From NCBI RefSeq assembly GCF_001650725.1, contig NZ_LXVX01000005.1:186001-250000 (forward strand): 64,000 nucleotides of DNA, given 5' to 3'. Each line of letters starts with the position of its first letter. Positions within the stretch are counted from its first letter, which is position 1. Made by a program: the position numbers and the translations under genes. Below the pieces are notes generated by a model. The model saw only the letters and a program-made list of their open reading frames with translations. It was not told the origin of the DNA and searched no databases. Shown here one piece after another: positions 8,473 through 17,005 of this stretch. This stretch comes from Sphingobium sp. TCM1. Lineage in GTDB: Bacteria; Pseudomonadota; Alphaproteobacteria; Sphingomonadales; Sphingomonadaceae.

Positions 8473-9866
8473 CAGTCGTAAGCCTCGCGATATTTCTTCA
8501 CGACCCGCAGGGCCACGATGTTGAGCAGCAGCGTCACGATGAACAGCACCAGCCCCAGCGCGAAGGCCGCCAGCGTCTTGGCGCTGTCGAATTCCTGGTC
8601 GCCGGTCAGCAGCTGGACGATCTGGGTCGTCACCGTAGTCACGCTTGCGAAGGGGTTGAGCGTCATGTTGGCGGCCAGGCCCGCGGCCATCACCACGATC
8701 ATCGTCTCGCCGATGGCGCGGCTGACGGCCAGCAGCACGCCGCCCACCACGCCGGGGAGGGCGGCGGGGATGAGGACGCGGGTGATCGTCTCGCTGGTGG
8801 TGGCGCCCATCGCCAGGCTGCCGTCGCGCATCGACTGCGGCACGGCGGCGATGCTGTCGTCGGCCATGGAGGAAACGAAGGGAATGATCATCACGCCCAT
8901 CACCAGACCAGCGGCCAGCGCGCTTTCGGAACTGGCCCCATGGATGCCGACCGAGACGGCAAGGTCGCGGAGCGCGGGGGCCACGGTCAGCGCGGCGAAA
9001 TAGCCGTAAACGACGGTGGGTACGCCGGCCAGCACCTCCAGGATCGGCTTCATCCACTGGCGCACGGTGGGGCTGGCATATTGCGTCAGATAGACCGCGC
9101 TCATCAGGCCCAGCGGGATGGCCACGATCATCGCGATGATCGCGCCGATGAAGATCGTGCCCCAAAAGAGCGGCACGGCGCCGAACGCATCCTCATTGCC
9201 ATAGCCCATGGCGGCCGACTGCGGGCTCCATTTCAGGCCGAAGAGGAAGTCGAGCGGGTTCACCATCGAGAAGAAGCGGAAACTTTCCCACAGCAGCGAG
9301 GCGACGATGCCCAGCGTGGTGACGATCGCCAGCAGCGACGCGAGCAGCAGCAGCGCCATCACCAGTCGCTCGACCCGCGTGCGCGCCCGGAAGTCGGGAC
9401 GGACGCGGGTGAAGGCATAGGCGCCCCCGGCAAAGGCCAGGATCAGCGCCAGCACCGCGCCGCCGACGCCATAGCTGCTGGTCGCCGCGCGATAGGGTTC
9501 GACCAGCGCCTGCGACGCCGGGTTGAAGGCGCCGGCCTGCATCCCCGTCGCGATCGCTCGCGCCTCGCCCAGGATGGCGGAGCGGGAGAAGGCGTCGAGG
9601 GGCAGGCTCTGCGCCGCCGGGTCGGCCAGCACGGCCTGGGTCACCAGTCCCGGCGACACATTGGCCCATACGGCCAGGAAGATGCCGGCGGGCAGCAGCG
9701 TCCACAGCGCGACATACCAGCCATGATAGCCCGGCAGGCTATGCACAGCGTCGCGCCGCCCGGTGGCGCGCGCGGCGGTCTGTAACCGCAGCGCGCGGGC
9801 GCGGGCGCTGACCCAGGCGATCGCGCCCAGGCCCGCCAGGAGCAGCAGGATTGCAGGTCCGGTCAT
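8472..9866 (-). CDS. pstC: Phosphate ABC transporter permease PstC, long form
   Basis: Partner permease of PstA. 464 residues, against about 320 in E. coli: the extra length is N-terminal, with one membrane helix near the start, a second at about 45-65, a periplasmic stretch, and a third helix before the permease core. The coupling loop is seen as DGSLAMGATTSETITRVLIPAALPG. The stop overlaps the pstA start by ATGA, so translation is coupled. It begins 7 bases after the pstS stop. Confidence 0.94.
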   Translation of the reverse strand: MTGPAILLLLAGLGAIAWVSARARALRLQTAARATGRRDAVHSLPGYHGWYVALWTLLPAGIFLAVWANVSPGLVTQAVLADPAAQSLPLDAFSRSAILGEARAIATGMQAGAFNPASQALVEPYRAATSSYGVGGAVLALILAFAGGAYAFTRVRPDFRARTRVERLVMALLLLASLLAIVTTLGIVASLLWESFRFFSMVNPLDFLFGLKWSPQSAAMGYGNEDAFGAVPLFWGTIFIGAIIAMIVAIPLGLMSAVYLTQYASPTVRQWMKPILEVLAGVPTVVYGYFAALTVAPALRDLAVSVGIHGASSESALAAGLVMGVMIIPFVSSMADDSIAAVPQSMRDGSLAMGATTSETITRVLIPAALPGVVGGVLLAVSRAIGETMIVVMAAGLAANMTLNPFASVTTVTTQIVQLLTGDQEFDSAKTLAAFALGLVLFIVTLLLNIVALRVVKKYREAYD

Positions 9867-9873
9867 GTCGCCC

Positions 9874-10926
9874 TTACTTCAGCTGCGAACCGTCGAGGAC
9901 AGTCAGCGACTTGACGGTTTCGGCGCTCTTCTTGCGCACATCTTCCGGCGCCGCGACCATGCCGCGCTTGGTCAGCGCGCCGCCGGGGTTCCAGTTGGCG
10001 GCAAAGCTGTTGAGGAAGCCCTGGAGGCCGGGGATGGCCGTCATGTGCGCCTTCTTCACATAGATGTAGAGCGGACGGGCGCCCGGATACTGGCCGGTCG
10101 ACACGGTTTCATAGGTCGCCTCGACGCCGTTGATCGGCACGTCCTTCAGCGAATCCTTGTTTTCCTCCAGGAAGCTGTATCCGAATACGCCGACCGCATT
10201 GGGGTTCGCGCCCAGCTTCTGCACGATCAGATTGTCGTTCTCGCCCGAATCGACATATTTGCCGTCCTCGCGGACGCGGGTGCAGGTCGCTTTATACTCG
10301 TCCTCATTCTTTTCCTTGAGCGCCTTCATCGCTTCGTCGCTCTGGCAGCCCTTTTCCAGGATCAGTTCGGCGAGCGAGTCGCGGGTGCCGCTGGTGGAAG
10401 GCGGGCCGAAGACGGAGATGGCGATGGCCGGCAGGCTGGGGTCGACATCCTTCCATGTCTGCGCCTTGTTCGGACCCTTGCCATAGGGATTGGCGGCCAG
10501 TGCCTCATAGACGATCTTGGGGGTCAGCTTCAGGCCGGGGCCGTTCTTGGCTTCTGCGAAGGCAAGGCCGTCGACGCCGATCTGGATCTCGACGATGTCC
10601 TTGACGCCATTGGCCTGGCACTGTTCGAATTCGGCCTTCTTCATCCGGCGCGATGCGTCGGCGATGTCGGGATGCTGGGCGCCCACGCCCGCGCAGAACA
10701 GCTTCATGCCGCCGCCGGTGCCGGTCGATTCGATGATCGGCGACTTCATGCCGGCATTGCCCTGCACGAACAGTTCGGCGACTGCCGTAGCGAAGGGATA
10801 GACGGTGGAGGAGCCGACCGCGCGGATCTGGTCGCGGGTGGCGCCGGCGCCGCCGGTCTGGTCGCCGCAGGCGGCAAGGCTGAAAATGCTCGCGGTCGTA
10901 GCAGCGAGCAGGGCGAACTTCGTCAC
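9874..10926 (-). CDS. pstS: Periplasmic phosphate-binding protein PstS (lipoprotein)
   Basis: Captures phosphate for PstCAB. The GTG at 10926 was preferred because GGAGG lies 5 bases before it and the resulting N-terminus is a compact lipoprotein signal ending SLAAC; an ATG at 10959 with AAGGGGG upstream would add 11 residues. The mature protein has phosphate-loop features: VGSSTVYPFA near the start and STSGTRDSLAE in the second lobe. 350 residues. A Pho-box-like site lies upstream at about 11010-11039, between this gene and phoR. Confidence 0.94.
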   Translation of the reverse strand: MTKFALLAATTASIFSLAACGDQTGGAGATRDQIRAVGSSTVYPFATAVAELFVQGNAGMKSPIIESTGTGGGMKLFCAGVGAQHPDIADASRRMKKAEFEQCQANGVKDIVEIQIGVDGLAFAEAKNGPGLKLTPKIVYEALAANPYGKGPNKAQTWKDVDPSLPAIAISVFGPPSTSGTRDSLAELILEKGCQSDEAMKALKEKNEDEYKATCTRVREDGKYVDSGENDNLIVQKLGANPNAVGVFGYSFLEENKDSLKDVPINGVEATYETVSTGQYPGARPLYIYVKKAHMTAIPGLQGFLNSFAANWNPGGALTKRGMVAAPEDVRKKSAETVKSLTVLDGSQLK

Positions 10927-11009
10927 GGAAACCTCCATCATCAAGGCCGCGAGTCGCATGTCGCCGCCCCCCTTGAGGAAGCGCCCTAGTCGCGGACCAT
11001 CGCGCCTTT

Positions 11010-11039
11010 GTGACAGTCAGGTTTCATTTTCATGACACC
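11010..11039 (-). promoter_or_regulatory. Pho box (PhoB site) before pstS
   Basis: Read on the minus strand there are heptamers GTGTCAT and CTGTCAC, 22 bases apart start to start, with a weaker ATGAAAC between them in the same 11-base phase. PhoB half-sites are CTGTCAT-like with 11-base period. The site overlaps the last codons and stop of phoR and lies about 85 bases before the pstS start, so it would give pst a phosphate-starvation promoter separate from phoR. Confidence 0.68.
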
Positions 11040-12343
11040 GTGTCGGAAAGCGCCGATGGGCGCTTTTTTTCGTCGATCTTGCCTTGGCTTTCCTCGACCG
11101 GCGGGGGCAGCAGCACGGTGATGGTCGTGCCCTTGCCCAAGGTGCTGGCTATGTCGAAGCGGCCGCGATGCCGCTCCACGATATGCTTGACGATGGCCAG
11201 GCCCAGGCCCGTGCCGCCCATCGCCCGGCTGCGTCCCGAATCGACGCGGTAGAAGCGCTCGGTCAGGCGCGGCAGATGGTCGGGACCGATGCCTTCGCCC
11301 TCGTCGGCGACCACCAGCCGCGCCATGCCGCTCGGCCCTTCGTTCAGCGTCACCCGGATCGGCGTGCCGGGGCGGCCATATTTGACCGAGTTGCCGATCA
11401 GATTGTGGAGCAGCTGCGACAGCTGCGCTCGGTCGCCCTGCACGACGGGGACATGCGGCGCGATCTCCATTTCCACCTCGCGGCCCCGCTCGCCATGGCT
11501 GGAGCGGAACACGCTGACCACTTCGGCGGCCAGTTCGGACAGGTCCACCCGCGCGTCGGGCAGGCGATATTTCTCCGATTCGATCCGGCTGAGCGAAATG
11601 AGGTCGTCGATCAGCCGCTGCATCCGGCGCGCCTCCCGGTCCATGATCTGGAGGAAACGCTTGCGCGTCTCGACATCCTTGCCCAGTTCGGGGTCGGCCA
11701 ATGTCTCGATGAAGCCCAATATGCCCGCCAGCGGCGTGCGCAGTTCATGGCTGGCATTGGCGACGAAATCGACGCGCATCCGCTCGGCCGCATGGGTGCC
11801 GCTATGGTCGACGAGATGGACCAGGCGGCGCATGTCCGCGACCGCGCCCACCGGCGCCACCCGCATCTGCCAGCGCTGGTCGCGCGTGCCCAAGCCGACC
11901 AGCTCGATCATGATCGGTTCGGCCAGCGGCGCCAGGCTCGCCAGCCGTTCGGCGGCGGCGGGATGGCGGATGGCGATGCGGGCGTCCTCGCCCTCGATAT
12001 GCGCGCCCAGCAGGCGTTGCGCCGCGCGATTGGCGCGCACGATCCGCCCCTTTTCCACCAGCATCAGCGGATCGGAAATACCCTCCAGCAGGCTGGCGAA
12101 GTCGGGATGGGCGATCAGGTCGGGCTGGTCCGGCACCACACTGGGCGCCGCCGGGCGCAGGCCGGCATCTCCCGATGTGATAATCAGCACGATGACACCC
12201 GCCAGCACCGGCAGGGCGATGCTGATCGGGTGCGCGCCCAGCATCAAGGCGCCGCCGGTGCCCAGCATCAGCATCGCGAGCGAAGCGGTGATTTGGGAAA
12301 TACTGAGTCGATTCATGGTTACCGCACTGGATTTGTCGCGCAT
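11030..12343 (-). CDS. phoR: Phosphate regulon sensor histidine kinase PhoR
   Basis: Membrane kinase that phosphorylates PhoB under phosphate limitation. About 437 residues from the ATG at 12343 (another ATG at 12316 is possible). Two hydrophobic segments near residues 12-55 are followed by a PAS domain (PLMLVEKGRIVRANRAAQRLLG), the HisKA domain with phosphoacceptor His199 in NASHELRTPL, and the ATPase domain with N box HNLIGNSVKYG, G1 box DEGEGIG and G2 box GGTGLGLAI. Unlike many genomes, it is upstream of pstS while phoB is at the far end of the run. Confidence 0.95.
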   Translation of the reverse strand: MRDKSSAVTMNRLSISQITASLAMLMLGTGGALMLGAHPISIALPVLAGVIVLIITSGDAGLRPAAPSVVPDQPDLIAHPDFASLLEGISDPLMLVEKGRIVRANRAAQRLLGAHIEGEDARIAIRHPAAAERLASLAPLAEPIMIELVGLGTRDQRWQMRVAPVGAVADMRRLVHLVDHSGTHAAERMRVDFVANASHELRTPLAGILGFIETLADPELGKDVETRKRFLQIMDREARRMQRLIDDLISLSRIESEKYRLPDARVDLSELAAEVVSVFRSSHGERGREVEMEIAPHVPVVQGDRAQLSQLLHNLIGNSVKYGRPGTPIRVTLNEGPSGMARLVVADEGEGIGPDHLPRLTERFYRVDSGRSRAMGGTGLGLAIVKHIVERHRGRFDIASTLGKGTTITVLLPPPVEESQGKIDEKKRPSALSDTVS

Positions 12344-12416
12344 TTGCTGCAATGTCTCGCCGCAATAGCGTGCAATCTTTACGCTTTGGCAAGCGCGGGA
12401 TGCGAAACAGGATCAG

Positions 12417-12857
12417 ATGAGCGAAACGACGCCCGATCAGGACGGCATTCTGCCGCAGGCCGCGCCGGCGCCGGAAAATCCGGCCGACGGGGCGCTTGCC
12501 TCGCGCCGCCAGTTGCTGATGGGCGGCGCGGTCGCGGCTTCCGCGATCGTGTCGATCCGTCCTGCGCTCGCCAACACCGCCGCCTCGGTGCTCAACTGCA
12601 CCATCCCCGTGCCCGACGGTGGCCGGGCGGGCAATTATATCGCCCCCAATGGTCAGGTCGTGCCCGCCGGCACGCCGGGCGCCTTTCCCGGTACCGGGCG
12701 CAGCTTCACCGGCGAACAGGTGAAACAGGCGCTGCGCGGTCGCCCGCTGCCCGGGACCAGCTACGACCAGAACCAGGCCTATCTGAACTATATTCGCCGC
12801 CTGCAACAGGGGACGAGCGGCTTCACCTGCTACGCCTCCCTGCAAATGCCGCGCTGA
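12417..12857 (+). CDS. Unknown secreted protein with Tat-type signal, first gene of HprK-related cluster
   Basis: 146 residues. An Asp/Glu/Pro-rich lead of about 28 residues precedes SRRQLLMGGAVAASA, a twin-arginine start, and an Ala-rich hydrophobic segment ending ALA at about residue 52. The mature part (about 94 residues) has only two cysteines (LNCTIP and GFTCYA), is rich in Gly/Pro in its first half (PDGGRAGNY, VPAGTPGAFPG) and helical in its second. I do not recognise the family. Position directly before GT4, PqqD-like, kinase and nucleotidyltransferase genes makes it a candidate substrate or product carrier of that set; this is inference. Confidence 0.75.
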   Translation: MSETTPDQDGILPQAAPAPENPADGALASRRQLLMGGAVAASAIVSIRPALANTAASVLNCTIPVPDGGRAGNYIAPNGQVVPAGTPGAFPGTGRSFTGEQVKQALRGRPLPGTSYDQNQAYLNYIRRLQQGTSGFTCYASLQMPR

Positions 12858-12977
12858 TCCGACCTTTTTCCGCGACGACAGCGCCCGCTCGCCAGCGCAA
12901 CGACCAGAACCGGTACGGCTTGGGAGCGTTGACACCGTCGAACCTGCAACGGTTCGGTTCAACGGCAGACGCGGCAC

Positions 12978-14138
12978 ATGCATCCTTCTCTCGCGCCATC
13001 GGCGCCCGCACTTTCCGTTGCGGTCTATCTCTATCAACCGGGCGACGGCGGGCTGGATCGCGTGGCCATCCTGCTCGCCAACCATCTGCTCGCCCGCGGC
13101 GTCGCGGTCGAGCTCTGGATGACGCGCACGGATGGCCTGAACGCGCACCTGATCGATCCGGGTCTGGTCGTCCGGCGCGTGCCGGCGCCGCGCGGAACGC
13201 GTCGGCTCGCGATGATCGGTCAGTTCCCGGCGCTGCACGCGATGGTCCGCCGCCACCGGCCCGACATTCTCTATTCGGCGGGCAACCAGAGCAACATGCT
13301 GGCGGCGCTGGCCTGCCTCGGCACGGCAACCCGATCGGTGGCGCGCATTTCCAACCCGATCGTCCGCCCGGCCCAGCCCGCGCTCGGTGCCTGGGCGCGG
13401 GTCCGGCGCTTCCGGGCGATCACCCGCCTGTCGGCGCTGACGATCGTAATGGGCGAACATGACCGGGCGCTGCTGACGGACAGCGGGGACGTGCGCCTGC
13501 TGCCGCGCCCGACGGTGACGCCGGCGATGGAGCGCGCGCGCGACCGGCGCCTGCCGCGCGAACCGCACCAGCCCTTCCGCCTGCTGATGGTCGGCCGCCT
13601 CGCGCAGCAGAAGGACCAGGCGACGGCGCTCGCCGCCCTGGCGCGGCTGCCCCATCTCGACTGGCGGCTGGCGATCGCGGGGCGTGGGCCGCTGCGGGAG
13701 GCGCTGGAGCGGCAGGCGCGCGATCTCGGCATTGCCGACCGGATCGATTTCCTGGGCTATGTCGGCGATCCCGATCGGATCGCCGCGCTGATGGGGGAGG
13801 CGGACCTGCTCCTCCAGCCGTCGCGCTGGGAGGGGCTGTGCGCCACCTTGATCGAGGCGATGGCCTGCGGCGCGGGAGTCGTCGCCACCGACAGCACCCC
13901 CAATATCCGATCTCTGTTGGCGGCGGCAGGCCAGCATCCTCCCGTGCCGGTCGGCGATGCCGCCGCCTTCGCCCGCGCCATCGAACGGGCGCTGGCCCGG
14001 CCCGCCGCCCCCGCGCAATTGTCCTGCGCGGTGCGCGCCCATGGTCTGGCGCCCGCACTCGATGCCTATCTCCGCGCCTTCGCCTCCATCGCGCGCCAGC
14101 CGGAACGCCAACCGATCCCATCGCCTGCCTTTCCCTGA
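12978..14138 (+). CDS. GT4-family glycosyltransferase
   Basis: 386 residues with a GT-B fold plan: N-terminal acceptor domain (VAVYLYQPGDGGLDRVAILLANHLL) and a C-terminal nucleotide-sugar domain starting FRLLMVGRLAQQKDQATALAAL. The family's donor-binding segment is present as PSRWEGLCATLIEAMACGAGVVATD, with the E-x7-E pattern intact (Glu of WEG and of IEAMA). Cytosolic or membrane-associated, transferring a sugar to an unknown acceptor. It lies 120 bases after the Tat-signal gene and 62 bases before the PqqD-like gene, all same strand, suggesting a shared pathway. Confidence 0.88.
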   Translation: MHPSLAPSAPALSVAVYLYQPGDGGLDRVAILLANHLLARGVAVELWMTRTDGLNAHLIDPGLVVRRVPAPRGTRRLAMIGQFPALHAMVRRHRPDILYSAGNQSNMLAALACLGTATRSVARISNPIVRPAQPALGAWARVRRFRAITRLSALTIVMGEHDRALLTDSGDVRLLPRPTVTPAMERARDRRLPREPHQPFRLLMVGRLAQQKDQATALAALARLPHLDWRLAIAGRGPLREALERQARDLGIADRIDFLGYVGDPDRIAALMGEADLLLQPSRWEGLCATLIEAMACGAGVVATDSTPNIRSLLAAAGQHPPVPVGDAAAFARAIERALARPAAPAQLSCAVRAHGLAPALDAYLRAFASIARQPERQPIPSPAFP

Positions 14139-14200
14139 TACGTTAGGCACTTGGCTACTCTCCCGCGCTAGGAGGGGGTGAGCAGCAGGAGCGCCGGCAA

Positions 14201-14488
14201 GTGGAAGCGACGGAACATTATCGGCTGGAGGCGCGGGATGCGACCCGCGCCTGCGTGCTCGACGATCTTGTCCTCCTCTATCATCCCCGTTCGGGCCAGA
14301 CCCATATGGTCATCAGCCCGGTGCCCGAGATTCTCGACCAGATGCGGGTCGGCGAGTGCGTCAGCGCGGCGGAGGTGCATGACCGGCTGGCCCGCAGCTT
14401 CGACCTTGGCCCACCCGAAACCGCGCTGCCTCAGATCGCGGCGCATCTCGACGCGCTGGTCGCGCTCGGACTGGTGCGCCCGGCATGA
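14201..14488 (+). CDS. PqqD-like protein of HPr-rel-A type system
   Basis: 95 residues beginning with GTG, with AGGAG 9 bases upstream. It has the PqqD/RRE winged-helix pattern: a beta strand (DLVLLYHPRSGQTHMVISPVPEILDQM), then helices with VHDRLARSFDL and a closing helix AHLDALVALGLVRPA. PqqD-like domains hold leader peptides for modifying enzymes. Its stop overlaps the start of the HprK-related kinase gene (ATGA), as in the gene sets I know as the 'HPr-rel-A system'. Its peptide or protein partner is unknown. Confidence 0.8.
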   Translation: MEATEHYRLEARDATRACVLDDLVLLYHPRSGQTHMVISPVPEILDQMRVGECVSAAEVHDRLARSFDLGPPETALPQIAAHLDALVALGLVRPA

Positions 14489-15348
14489 GGCATAGGCTGA
14501 CGCTTCGTATCGGCCCCGCCAGCTTCCGCATCGGATCGGCGTGGCGCGCGCCGATCGACCAGTTGGCGCGCCTCTACGCCGCCTATCCGCAGGCCGGGGA
14601 CGCCATCGCCGATTTCACTGTCCGGCTCCAGCCGACCAGCCTCGCGCGCCGCTGGATACGGCCCTCCATCTTCATCACCGGCGACCATGGCCTGGCCGAT
14701 GCCGCGCCGATGAGCCTCGCGCACGGCCTGCTCGCCGCCGAAATGGGGATGAACCTGCAAATGGCGCTGGGCTGGCGGCGGCACCTTTTGCTCCATGCGT
14801 CGAGCGTCGAGAAGGACGGGCGCGTGCTGGTGATGACCGGCGAATCCGGATCGGGCAAGTCGACGCTGGCGGCGCTGCTGGGGGAACGCGGCTGGCGCTT
14901 CATGGGCGACGAGTTCGCCCTGCTCGATCTCGACAGTGGCGCGATCCTGCCCTTCCCGCGCCTAGTATCGCTCAAGAATCGTGCGATCGACGTCGTCGCG
15001 GATGCGGTCGGCGACGCGCGGATGGGGCCGCTGCTGCGCGCGACCGCGAAGGGCGACATCCGCCATATGATGCCGCGGGGCGACGCCGTCGCCCGGATGG
15101 ACGAAGGCGGGATGCCGCGCCTTCTGCTCTTTCCCCGTTTCGGTCATGCGGCCGATGTGCGCGCCGTGGGGCAGGGGGAAATCTTCATGCGGCTGACCCA
15201 GGCGTCGACCAATTATGTGGCGCTCGGCGAATCCGGTTTCGCAGCGCTGACCCGTTTCGTCCAGGCCGTGCCCGCGCGCGCGATCGACTTCCCTTCGGGC
15301 GATGCCGCGTTCGCCATGGTCGATCGCCTGTGGGAAGAGATGGCATGA
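14485..15348 (+). CDS. HprK-related kinase A
   Basis: 287 residues. The centre resembles the catalytic core of HPr kinase/phosphorylase: LLHASSVEKDG, a P-loop GESGSGKST at 119-127, then FMGDEFALLDLD with a likely catalytic acid at Asp142, and LPFPRLVSLKNRAIDV. It lacks the N-terminal HprK domain, and no HPr protein gene is nearby. Family function is unproven; proteins of this group occur next to PqqD-like proteins and nucleotidyltransferases. Both ends overlap the neighbouring genes by ATGA, so the three are translated together. Confidence 0.84.
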   Translation: MRHRLTLRIGPASFRIGSAWRAPIDQLARLYAAYPQAGDAIADFTVRLQPTSLARRWIRPSIFITGDHGLADAAPMSLAHGLLAAEMGMNLQMALGWRRHLLLHASSVEKDGRVLVMTGESGSGKSTLAALLGERGWRFMGDEFALLDLDSGAILPFPRLVSLKNRAIDVVADAVGDARMGPLLRATAKGDIRHMMPRGDAVARMDEGGMPRLLLFPRFGHAADVRAVGQGEIFMRLTQASTNYVALGESGFAALTRFVQAVPARAIDFPSGDAAFAMVDRLWEEMA

Positions 15349-16334
15349 GCGCGGTGCTGCTGGTCCGTGCGCTGCGCGATCCCGCCGCCGTCGCGGGCCT
15401 GGACGCCACGGGCTGGAACGGCCTGATCGCCGCCGCCCGCGCCGAGCGGCTGATCGGCACCCTGGCGCACCGGTTGGAGCCAGTCGCCGTGCCACGCGCG
15501 GTCGCGCCGATCCTGGCCGACGCCCGGCGCGACACCGACCGGGAAGCGCGACAGGCGCTGTGGGAAGCAGATCGCTGCGTCGATGCGTTGCGCGGAACCG
15601 GCGTGCCGACCATCCTGCTCAAGGGCACGGCCTATGCCGCCGCCGGGCTGCGCGCCGGGCAGGGGCGTTTCATCGGCGATCTCGACATTCTCGTGCCGCG
15701 CGACGCCATGCCGGTGGCGGAAAGGGCGATGATGGCGGCCGGCTGGGAATGGGTGAAGCCCGATCCCTATGACGACGCCTATTATCGCCAGTGGATGCAC
15801 GAACTGCCGCCGATGATCCATCGGGAGCGGGACCGGATGATCGACGTGCATCATACCGTGCTGCCGCTGACCGCGCGCCAGACGCCCGATGCCGCCGCGA
15901 TGATCGCGGACGCCGTTGCGATAACCGATGGATTATATATCCTCTCGCCCGAGGACCGGATCATCCACGCGGCGGCGCACATGCTGGCCGACGGCGACTT
16001 GCAGGGCGGCCTGCGCAACCTGTGGGACATATATTGCCTGCTGTCCGATGCCGATCCGGCGGCGCTGGAAGCGCGCGCCGTCCGGCACGGCCTGCTGTCC
16101 CATGTCCGTCAGGCCCGGCGCCTCGCCGCGGCCCTCTATGGTGACGGCGCGCGGCTCACCCTCCGGGACCGGCTGGTCCGTGCGCGCCTGCTCGCCCGCA
16201 ATGGCTGGGGGCAGGAAACCGCCAAGCCGCTGGTCTTCGCTTTCTATCTCCGCTCCCACTGGCTGCGGATGCCGCCGCTGATGCTGGCGCGGCACCTCTG
16301 GACCAAGTGGCGCAAGGGGCATCGCCCGCAATAA
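15345..16334 (+). CDS. Nucleotidyltransferase-fold protein (NTP_transf_5-like)
   Basis: 329 residues starting at the ATG that overlaps the kinase stop. A pol-beta-type nucleotidyltransferase core is visible: helix VPTILLKGTAYAAAG then GRFIGDLDILVP with metal-binding Asp112 and Asp114, and a later acid in RMIDVHHTVLP. The C-terminal half is helical with a histidine-rich LSPEDRIIHAAAHML. Such 'uncharacterised nucleotidyltransferases' accompany HprK-related kinase and exosortase/capsule gene sets. The substrate is not known. It is the last gene of the five-gene run; the next gene is convergent. Confidence 0.8.
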   Translation: MSAVLLVRALRDPAAVAGLDATGWNGLIAAARAERLIGTLAHRLEPVAVPRAVAPILADARRDTDREARQALWEADRCVDALRGTGVPTILLKGTAYAAAGLRAGQGRFIGDLDILVPRDAMPVAERAMMAAGWEWVKPDPYDDAYYRQWMHELPPMIHRERDRMIDVHHTVLPLTARQTPDAAAMIADAVAITDGLYILSPEDRIIHAAAHMLADGDLQGGLRNLWDIYCLLSDADPAALEARAVRHGLLSHVRQARRLAAALYGDGARLTLRDRLVRARLLARNGWGQETAKPLVFAFYLRSHWLRMPPLMLARHLWTKWRKGHRPQ

Positions 16335-16340
16335 TGTGCG

Positions 16341-16934
16341 TCAGTCTTTGGCCAACATCGCCGCGACCGCCAGCCCCGCCATGTCCGCGACCGCCAGCAG
16401 CCGCGCCGCCGCGATCCCGCCGCGCGCATCGGACGACAGGCCGGACATGATCGCGATCATATAGTCCGCGACGACATCGGCCTGTCCCGGATGGATCGGG
16501 CGCAGATAGTCGCGCACCCGCTCGCGGCTCGCCTGTTTCCAGGCGCAGGCCAGCGCCGCCGCCTGCCGATCGGCGCCTCGCGCGCCTTCCAGCACCAGAC
16601 ATCCCGGCGCCTGCGGATCGGCCGCGTAGACGTTCGCGGCCACGCCCAGCAGGCGCGTCAATGCCTGCGCCGGATCGCTGCCGGGCGCGAGCAGATCGTC
16701 GACCGGCAACGCCTTGCGGGCATAGCGGCCCAGCACTTCGTCGAACAGCTCCGCCTTGCTGCCGAACGCCGCATAGAGGCTGGGCGGATTGATCCCCATC
16801 GCTTCGGCCAGCGCGGCGACGCCGACGCCCTCATAACCCTGCGCATGGAACAGCGCCTGCGCCCGATCGAGCGCCGCATCCCGGTCGAACGCGCGGGGGC
16901 GGCCACGGGCTTTCGATTTTTCTTTATCGACCAC
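16341..16934 (-). CDS. TetR/AcrR-family transcriptional repressor
   Basis: 197 residues. The N-terminal TetR HTH is clear: GRPRAFDRDAALDRAQALFHAQGYEGVGVAALAEAMGINPPSLYAAFGSKAELFDEV. The helical ligand domain includes APGCLVLEGARG, common in TetR members near SDR genes. It is divergent from a short-chain dehydrogenase starting 72 bases away, the usual arrangement for a local repressor of that gene; the ligand is unknown. Confidence 0.9.
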   Translation of the reverse strand: MVDKEKSKARGRPRAFDRDAALDRAQALFHAQGYEGVGVAALAEAMGINPPSLYAAFGSKAELFDEVLGRYARKALPVDDLLAPGSDPAQALTRLLGVAANVYAADPQAPGCLVLEGARGADRQAAALACAWKQASRERVRDYLRPIHPGQADVVADYMIAIMSGLSSDARGGIAAARLLAVADMAGLAVAAMLAKD

Positions 16935-16959
16935 TACAAAAATCCTTGAACCTACCTGT

Positions 16960-16983
16960 CGATGATTTATATAGCGATCATTA
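16960..16983. promoter_or_regulatory. Possible operator between TetR and SDR genes
   Basis: An AT-rich inverted repeat, ATGAT-N10-ATCAT, sits in the 71-base divergent gap between the TetR start (16934) and the SDR start (17006). It is well placed to be bound by the repressor and cover both promoters. The arms are short, so this is tentative. Confidence 0.35.
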
Positions 16984-17005
16984 CAAATATCTCAAGGACA
17001 CCGAC

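Noticed and set aside
12900..12977. TTGACA-like -35 in front of the glycosyltransferase gene
   Set aside because: No acceptable -10 at 16-18 bases, so I do not claim a promoter.
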